A stretch of 64,000 nucleotides of DNA, taken from the NCBI RefSeq assembly GCF_964275005.1, contig NC_092690.1, forward strand, positions 7,746,336-7,810,335, written 5' to 3'. Below, in pieces: positions 58,637 through 64,000 of this stretch. The notes below the pieces were generated by a model. It saw nothing but the letters and a program-made list of their open reading frames with translations, made no database searches and was not told the DNA's origin. Source of the DNA: Diadema setosum. Its lineage: Eukaryota > Echinodermata > Echinoidea > Diadematoida > Diadematidae. Made by a program: the position numbers and the translations under genes. Position 1 is the first letter of the stretch. Every line of letters begins with the position of its first letter.

Positions 58637-58660
58637 AATTGATTGATTGATTGATTGATT
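58558..58660. repeat. (TTGA)n microsatellite, probably a LINE tail
   Basis: About 25 TTGA units after CAATGAAAAACAAAG. Another shorter TTGA tail ends at 59022. Confidence 0.85.
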
Positions 58661-58734
58661 CTATATTTTTTCCCGACCTGTGTATCTCAAAATAACTACA
58701 TGTATACTGTTATAGAATAGTATATCATTCACTC

Positions 58735-59022
58735 ATTATTTATCTAGCGATCCACGTCCGACAAGCTTTGCTTTTTAGTGGATCACTATTTTCCATAATC
58801 GAATTTATTTTCCGCTCGCCCACGTAGTATTTGTACAGTGTTCCTCTTTATTATTGTACATATATGTTGTTCTATAATTTGTCTCGTATATTACATAAAT
58901 CTTTTGCAAGCGTTGAACAATATCATTTAATGACATGTATACATTGTACTATGTTTTTGATTTTCGTTGATTGGAAATAAACTATGATTGAATTGAATTG
59001 AATTGATTGATTGATTGATTGA
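58735..59022 (+). mobile_element. LINE 3' UTR fragment with hairpin and (TTGA)n tail
   Basis: GCGATCCACGTCCGACAAGC and GCTTTTTAGTGGATCAC form a stem; the fragment ends GGAAATAAACTATGATTGAA and a TTGA run. The stretch 60000..60228 has the same layout (GCGACCTACGC, CTTTTAAGTAGGTTCC, AAAATAAATTGAAATTGAA). Confidence 0.45.
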
Positions 59023-59214
59023 TGCTTTGTGCGTACTCTTTGTGAGCGTTCGCGTACAGCGATAGTGGTGCATGGTAATAGGCGCCACAGAACTCTACAT
59101 TGAGAGTTCTTTGGTCGTGTGTCATTGATTATATGTGAAGATTAATTTTGTAGCAGCATCTCTGGGCGGATTTATGATGATGATGCTGCTGATGATGCTG
59201 ATGCTGAAGATGAT

Positions 59215-59221
59215 GATGATG

Positions 59222-59276
<55 letters not shown>

Positions 59277-59310
59277 TAATAATAACAATTTAATAACATT
59301 AATAATGATG

Positions 59311-59347
<37 letters not shown>

Positions 59348-59384
59348 TAATAATAATAACAATTTAATAACATTAATAATGATG

Positions 59385-59421
<37 letters not shown>

Positions 59422-59443
59422 TTTAATAACATTAATAATGATG

Positions 59444-59487
<44 letters not shown>
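59215..59487. repeat. (AAT)n tract with higher-order units
   Basis: AAT runs broken three times by the same block AACAATTTAATAACATTAAT (59284, 59358, 59417), so longer units were copied as well as the triplet. Confidence 0.85.
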
Positions 59488-59488
<1 letters not shown>

Positions 59489-59681
59489 TGGAAAATGTAT
59501 AAAGCGCTGAAGACTCTGGTTTTTGTGATTGTTGTATAACTTTTCGCTTTATTCTGTTTTGTTTGTTTTTCAAAGAGCCAAAGGAGGATGCATGTCTGTT
59601 TGTGGGGGGGGGGGGGGAGGCGTTCCTCCATTTGTTTTTGTATGAAGTAGGCCAAATACTCTGTCATTACACCGAAAATAC

Positions 59682-59963
59682 GGTTACAGCTCGTTATTCC
59701 AAAGGTTCGTTACTCCGAAGGCTCTTCAGTCCGAAGATTCGTTATTCCGAAGGTTCGCTTTTCCGAATTTCATTTTCGGATGAACAAACCTTCGGAATAA
59801 CGAACCTTTGGAATAACGCCACAAATGTTCGGATTAACGAACCCTTTTTCATTTTCGGATTAACGAACCTCTAGGTATAGGGAATTTGTGTGTTTCGGAT
59901 TAACGAACCTTCGGAATAACGAACCTTCGGAATATCAAACCTTCGGAATAACGAACAGCATCC
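59682..59963. mobile_element. Family D hAT-like MITE with 8 bp target duplication
   Basis: Flanks GAAAATAC (59674..59681) and GAAAATAT (59964..59971), one mismatch. Ends GGTTACAGCTCGTTATTCC and, inverted, GGATGCTGTTCGTTATTCC. Inverse orientation relative to the copies at 9900 and 49671. Confidence 0.8.
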
Positions 59964-59999
59964 GAAAATATATGTACATGTGGAATTCTTTCTATATTT

Positions 60000-60228
60000 G
60001 TTCATATTCGCGACCTACGCTTCACAAGCTCGCTTTTAAGTAGGTTCCATCATATTTCTTTAGCGTTATACATAGAGCCAAACTTACGAAGATTGACCGC
60101 TATGTTTTATATGTTTACATTAATTTACTGTGCATCCAAGCTGGATATATGATTCACTTCATTTTATTATGTTTGATGTACATTCCTTCACTGAGAAATA
60201 TGAAAATAAATTGAAATTGAATTGGATA
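60000..60228 (+). mobile_element. LINE 3' UTR fragment
   Basis: Stem GCGACCTACGC.../AAGTAGGTTCC, then AT-rich sequence ending GAAAATAAATTGAAATTGAA. Same family as 58735..59022. Confidence 0.4.
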
Positions 60229-60315
60229 TTGTTGCCCCACTGAGACATCACAATAGTGTAGTAGCATCCTGTCTAATAGTGTATTGACAGTTAATGGATT
60301 TTTGCAAATCTTTAA

Positions 60316-60409
60316 AGGACAAGTCCACCTTCATATACACAAGGATTGCGAGAATGCAGCAATATTAGTAGAACACATCAGTGAAAGTTTGAGAAAAATC
60401 GGACAATCC
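60316..60409. mobile_element. Family A left end, truncated
   Basis: TTAA (60312..60315), AGGACAAGTCCACCTTCAT and on to ATCGGACAATCC, where family F sequence begins abruptly. Confidence 0.65.
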
Positions 60410-60602
60410 TTGTTTGCCTAGTGTCGCACTCATGGGCCTTATTCGCTTAGTGTCGAACTCATCTGGGCTGGATGACTCGTGGGTTGGATGTAGGCCCTAT
60501 AACTCGTGGGATGTATACATGGCTCATGGGCTATAATATGACTCGTGAGCAGCTGTATACGATCCGTGTGACCGGTGTCGAACTCGTGCGTGACGTGTGC
60601 AC
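60410..60602. mobile_element. Family F partial copy
   Basis: GCCTAGTGTCGCACTCATGG, TTAGTGTCGAACTCATCTGG, GACTCGTGGGTTGG and CGGTGTCGAACTCGTG match the right half of family F (56305..57005). Confidence 0.55.
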
Positions 60603-60926
60603 CCGAGCTGTCTTACGCACACAGTGCATGCTGATCTGCTGATCCGAACAATCGGCAAATTACACACAAAAAATAACAAGACGAAAACAAACATTCAAAC
60701 ATACAAAACAAAAGTAAGGCTCAAAACATTAGTATTCGCGGTCAATGATGTAATTATAGTTAGACTAGTGACGTGCAAAGGAGACTTTCTGCACATCTAT
60801 CGATGTAGTCATCGATTAAAAAGCACGGCAAATTTCTTTCCCCCGTGATGGGCGAGAGCAGTCTGCCCAGCGGCGTGCCCTGCGTCTTTGCGGCCGAGCA
60901 ACAGCCGGTTGCTTGGTTAAAGTTAA

Positions 60927-61393
60927 AGGGGCCCTGAAATCCAAATGCATGTTGATTTGTGTTGATTTATGATACCTTAAACATCATTCTTGCGGTGAAA
61001 CGAATACCTAGAAACGATTTTTTATTCTATTTTTCTTCAGATTACTTGGGAACGCCCACAAAAATAATCCTTCCAAACCAATATTCTTGAGATATTCTAT
61101 GATATTAATGTGACTAACATTATGCTGAGTCGAGGGGAAGGTGCATTCCAATACCCTTTCTTAAACATTTCAGTACTTTAGCAATGATTGACAAATCAGG
61201 TAATCTCAAGAATATTGGTTTGGAAGGATTTTTGTGTGTGTGTGTGGGCGTTCCCAAGTAATCTGAAGAAAAATAGAAGAAAAATCGTTAAAAATATATG
61301 GAATGGTTCTGGATATTCGTTTCACCGCAAAAATGATGTTGAGGGTATCATAAATCAAGACAAATCAACATGCATTTGGATTTCAGGGCCCCT
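60927..61393. mobile_element. Family I palindromic TTAA element, full length
   Basis: TTAA at 60923..60926 and 61394..61397. Ends AGGGGCCCTGAAATCCAAAT and its exact reverse complement. Inner arms include TGGGAACGCCCACAAAAAT and GTGGGCGTTCCCAAGTAATC, so the 467 bp fold back on themselves. Confidence 0.8.
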
Positions 61394-61397
61394 TTAA

Positions 61398-61817
61398 ACA
61401 AAACACTCCGCGTTTCGTGTTTGCCTTTCATTAACAGAGTAACCTAACAGAATCAAACCTAACGAAGGATAGGTTTGTTCAAAATCTGAAAATTTGAAAA
61501 CTTTGTGCCATTAAAGTTAAAAAAAAACTGAACAACACTACTTAACTGAGGCGATGAAGTGCATGGAACCTCACAAATTTCATCTAAACCAAGTTTCACA
61601 TCACATTTAACTGTGGCGATGAAGTGAAACCGCATAAAATCGCAATACTTTGCGTGATATTGAATGAATTAATGTCGCATAATAAATCGATTCCTTGGAG
61701 CACTACAGCAGAACTGGAGAGAACATGATGACGTCAGCAACACGGTGAGCAAAACTTTACGAAGTTAAACTTGCACTGCGCAAGAATGAGACTTATGTGT
61801 ATACGTATCATTGTTGC
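61398..61817. other. Intergenic, nothing recognised
   Basis: A 20-odd base word CTTAACTGAGGCGATGAAGT recurs in variant form 60 bp later (TTTAACTGTGGCGATGAAGT). Otherwise no feature. Confidence 0.35.
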
Positions 61818-61821
61818 TTAA

Positions 61822-62763
61822 AGGACAAGTCCACCTTTCATAAACATGGTGATTGAGAGATTGTAGCAATATCAGTGGAACACATTGGTGAAAGTTTGAG
61901 TAAAGTCGGACAATCCGTTCAAAAGTTATGACTTCTTGAAGTTTTAGTTGCGGGATCGCTGGATGTGAAAGCTACTGCAGATTGTGATGTCATGTAGAAC
62001 AATATAAAGGAAACGTAAAGAAAAACAACATATTTTCACTTTTGTCGCATAATAAAAGAGCACATGACTTGCTACCCTTAAAGTGTGTGTACAGTTCTGG
62101 TCGAAGTGAGGACTTGGCTTTTAACGTTCTGCGAGATATTCAGAAACCACTCTATGAGATGTCAAAGAGCATGCAATTCTAAGGGGCATCAAAAGTTTAT
62201 TTGATGAAAATCGATTTTGAAATGGCTGAGATATCCAAAAACAAGGTGAAGCAAATAGATCCTAATAAAAGGCGTGGCTTGTCGCCTTTTATTACTATCG
62301 TTTGTTTGTTTGTTGTTTTTTTTTTTTTTGATATCTCAGCCATTTGAAAACCAATTTTCATCAAATAAACGTTGAACCCTTCTTAAAATTATATTATGCT
62401 CTTTCATATTTCATGAGGTTTCTCATTATCTCACTTGAATAGGAATGTTCAAAATATGAATCCCCACCTCAACCAGTACTGTACAGTCTCTTTAACATTG
62501 TTATGTCAATAACAAGTTAAGAAAATGTGCACTTTTTTCATTAAATGAAAGTTAGTGTGATTCTCGTTATATTTTACTTATAGTGTCCTACGCATGTGAC
62601 ATCATCAACAGTAAACTGTAGTAGTCTTCTCATCAAACAGTGACTACACAGAAACGTTAAAAATTCATAACTTTTTGACGGATTGTCCGATTTTCCTCAA
62701 CTTTTCACTGATGTGCTCTACCTACTGCAATCAACATGGTGTGTATGAAGGTGAACTTGTCCT
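61822..62763. mobile_element. Family A element split by a family B element
   Basis: TTAA flanks (61818..61821 and 62764..62767), ends AGGACAAGTCCACCTTTCAT and GAAGGTGAACTTGTCCT. A family B element (62082..62491) lies inside; without it the host is about 528 bp. Confidence 0.75.
62082..62491. mobile_element. Family B element nested in family A
   Basis: TTAA flanks (62078..62081, 62492..62495), ends AGTGTGTGTACAGTTCTGG and CCAGTACTGTACAGTCTCT. Very similar to the reverse complement of 54451..54834. Confidence 0.75.
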
Positions 62764-63173
62764 TTAAAGGGTTTTCACTTTCGATTCCACAATACCACAA
62801 ATTGTAAAGCACGTTGTCCGAACGTTGGTTATACACAAGGTCACTGGAACACTTCGTCGCTGCAACACGGCAAATGCAACCAGTGACATTATAGTGATAT
62901 TCTACAAAGTCATATTGAAGATGACGTTTAAATCATGTTTGAATCAATCATTTAGCACCTACGACCCCATCACGGTTATATAGGTCTTCAACTCTGTGCG
63001 ATCATTGTTGTTTACATCTATATTGATGTTTTATCTTAATTCTTTTTGTGCGTAAAGAAAGAAATGATTTATGGGATGAAGATGACTTCATCATTTAAAT
63101 CTAGTCTGTTTAATTGTGTAATTGTAAGAATCTTTGAAATTACAAAACGTTCTTTTTCTTTGTCCGATTGCAG

Positions 63174-63284
63174 TGGAGTTAAGGAAAAAAAAAAATTCCC
63201 CTGTTTACAATGTGGATATTCTTGCGCAAAATATCTTGGTTTAAGAGAAAGAGTGCAGTACATAAACATCAGTTGCAGATGCTA
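63174..63284 (+). pseudogene. Possible decayed C2H2 zinc finger exon
   Basis: After a fair splice acceptor (TTTGTCCGATTGCAG) the frame reads KEKKKFPCLQCGYSCAKYLG then LRERVQYINIS and a stop. CxxC with GYSCAKYLGL spacing is that of a C2H2 finger, but both His positions are Arg and Asn. Most likely a remnant of a zinc finger gene; chance resemblance is possible. Confidence 0.25.
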
Positions 63285-63697
63285 AGCACCGTGTTGAATG
63301 AACCTGCAATGAAGGTAGCCTACACGCATGTCTGTATTCCTATGGGGGCATGCTTATGTATGTTAGGCCTGCACATATTGATACTTTATGTTGTGCAATT
63401 GATGTGGGTATTTATTGCGTCCATCAGTGCTATGCAAACTAATGTTGCATCAGTATGAAAATAATGACTATCTTTTAACGTTATCCCACAACAAGCAAAG
63501 TGTATAATGTTACGCTTGCAATTCCCTTTACGAATTGTAATTCAATAACTGTTTAATTATATACCATGCACAGAGCTGTGAATTCACGGAATGAGTGGTT
63601 GCTGCTGACAGCTGACAACTTCCAGCAAGTATCAGACTCAGACATGCAGAGACGATACAGAATCGTTAAGAAATAGAAGGATTCATGGTAGAGCAAC

Positions 63698-64000
63698 ACA
63701 AGATGTCGTTGAATGTTAATGGGTTTGGGATCGAAATTGGTTCTGTTTCTTTCCTTTCCTTTTTTTTTTTTTTTTTTTTTTTTACTCTCTGGACGTAACT
63801 TTCTCTTATGCAAAAGCATTAGACAAAAACATAGAAACGTTTCTATTGTTTGCAAGACAAGATGTCGTTGAATGTTAATGGGTTTGGGCTCTAAATCGAT
63901 TCTGTCTCTTTCCTTTCTTTCTTTTTTCACTATCAGGACGTAACTTTCTCTTATGCAAAAGCATTAGACAAAAACATATATAGAAACGTTTCAATTGTTT
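63698..64000. repeat. 159 bp tandem duplication at the window edge
   Basis: ACAAGATGTCGTTGAATGTT at 63698 recurs at 63857, as do GGACGTAACTTTCTCTTATG and GCAAAAGCATTAGACAAAAA. The second unit, or further units, continue past the window. Confidence 0.8.

Noticed and set aside
59129-59667. Leu/Tyr-repeat frames on the minus strand
   Set aside because: Translation of an (AAT)n tract.

Overview
The window looks like nuclear DNA of a marine invertebrate deuterostome, most likely an echinoderm such as a sea urchin. The genes are spliced and eukaryotic, the GPCR is intronless, non-coding DNA is AT-rich, and the intergenic space is packed with short palindromic transposons, LINE tails and microsatellites of a kind I associate with echinoderm genomes. 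The species assignment is inference from style, not from a diagnostic gene.

Four protein-coding genes are well supported. (1) and (2) are two cytosolic Hsp70/Hsc70 genes arranged head to head: 3227..8299 on the minus strand and 11670..15084 on the plus strand. Each has two coding exons split at the same phase-2 site inside a Met codon, each encodes 634 aa ending in EEVD, and they share promoter, 5' UTR and 3' UTR homology, so this is an inverted gene duplication. Both have a TATA box and heat shock elements; the roughly 2.7 kb between the TATA boxes carries transposon copies. (3) is a PRDM-family gene on the plus strand (22334..32085, six coding exons, 924 aa): Gln/His-rich N-terminus, a PR/SET domain split over two exons, and twelve C2H2 zinc fingers. 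A short upstream ORF overlaps its start codon. (4) is an intronless rhodopsin-class GPCR on the minus strand (47226..48479, 417 aa) with signal peptide, ERY, CWTP and NPxxY motifs. The genes show no shared pathway; stress chaperone, chromatin/transcription factor and receptor are simply neighbours. A tRNA-like gene lies at 17348..17419, and two weaker exon-like pieces lie at 46741..46966 and 63174..63284.

The rest is repeat-rich. By eye I sorted the dispersed elements into working families (my labels): A, B and I are palindromic elements flanked by TTAA; C is a 690 bp element with inverted ends; D is a hAT-like element with 8 bp target duplications built from repeated TTCGTTATTCCGAAGG motifs; E and F are palindromic elements with internal repeats; G and H are very short MITEs. 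A 641 bp near-perfect palindrome with 9 bp target duplications lies at 20456..21096. Several nests can be read directly, the clearest being a family C element at 52988..55305 that holds four TTAA elements and returns to 690 bp when their lengths are subtracted. Other notable stretches are a GGCGCC/CTGCAG minisatellite (41603..42553), a polypurine tract (37060..37815), a decayed tandem array after the PRDM gene (32095..33620), and a 160-185 bp tandem array at the left edge (1..1420). I saw no CRISPR array, no retrovirus-like element and no transposase gene. I did not find a convincing new biological system; the best candidates for novelty are the TTAA palindrome families, the large palindrome, the inverted Hsp70 pair with its conserved promoter, and the PRDM gene of unresolved subfamily.
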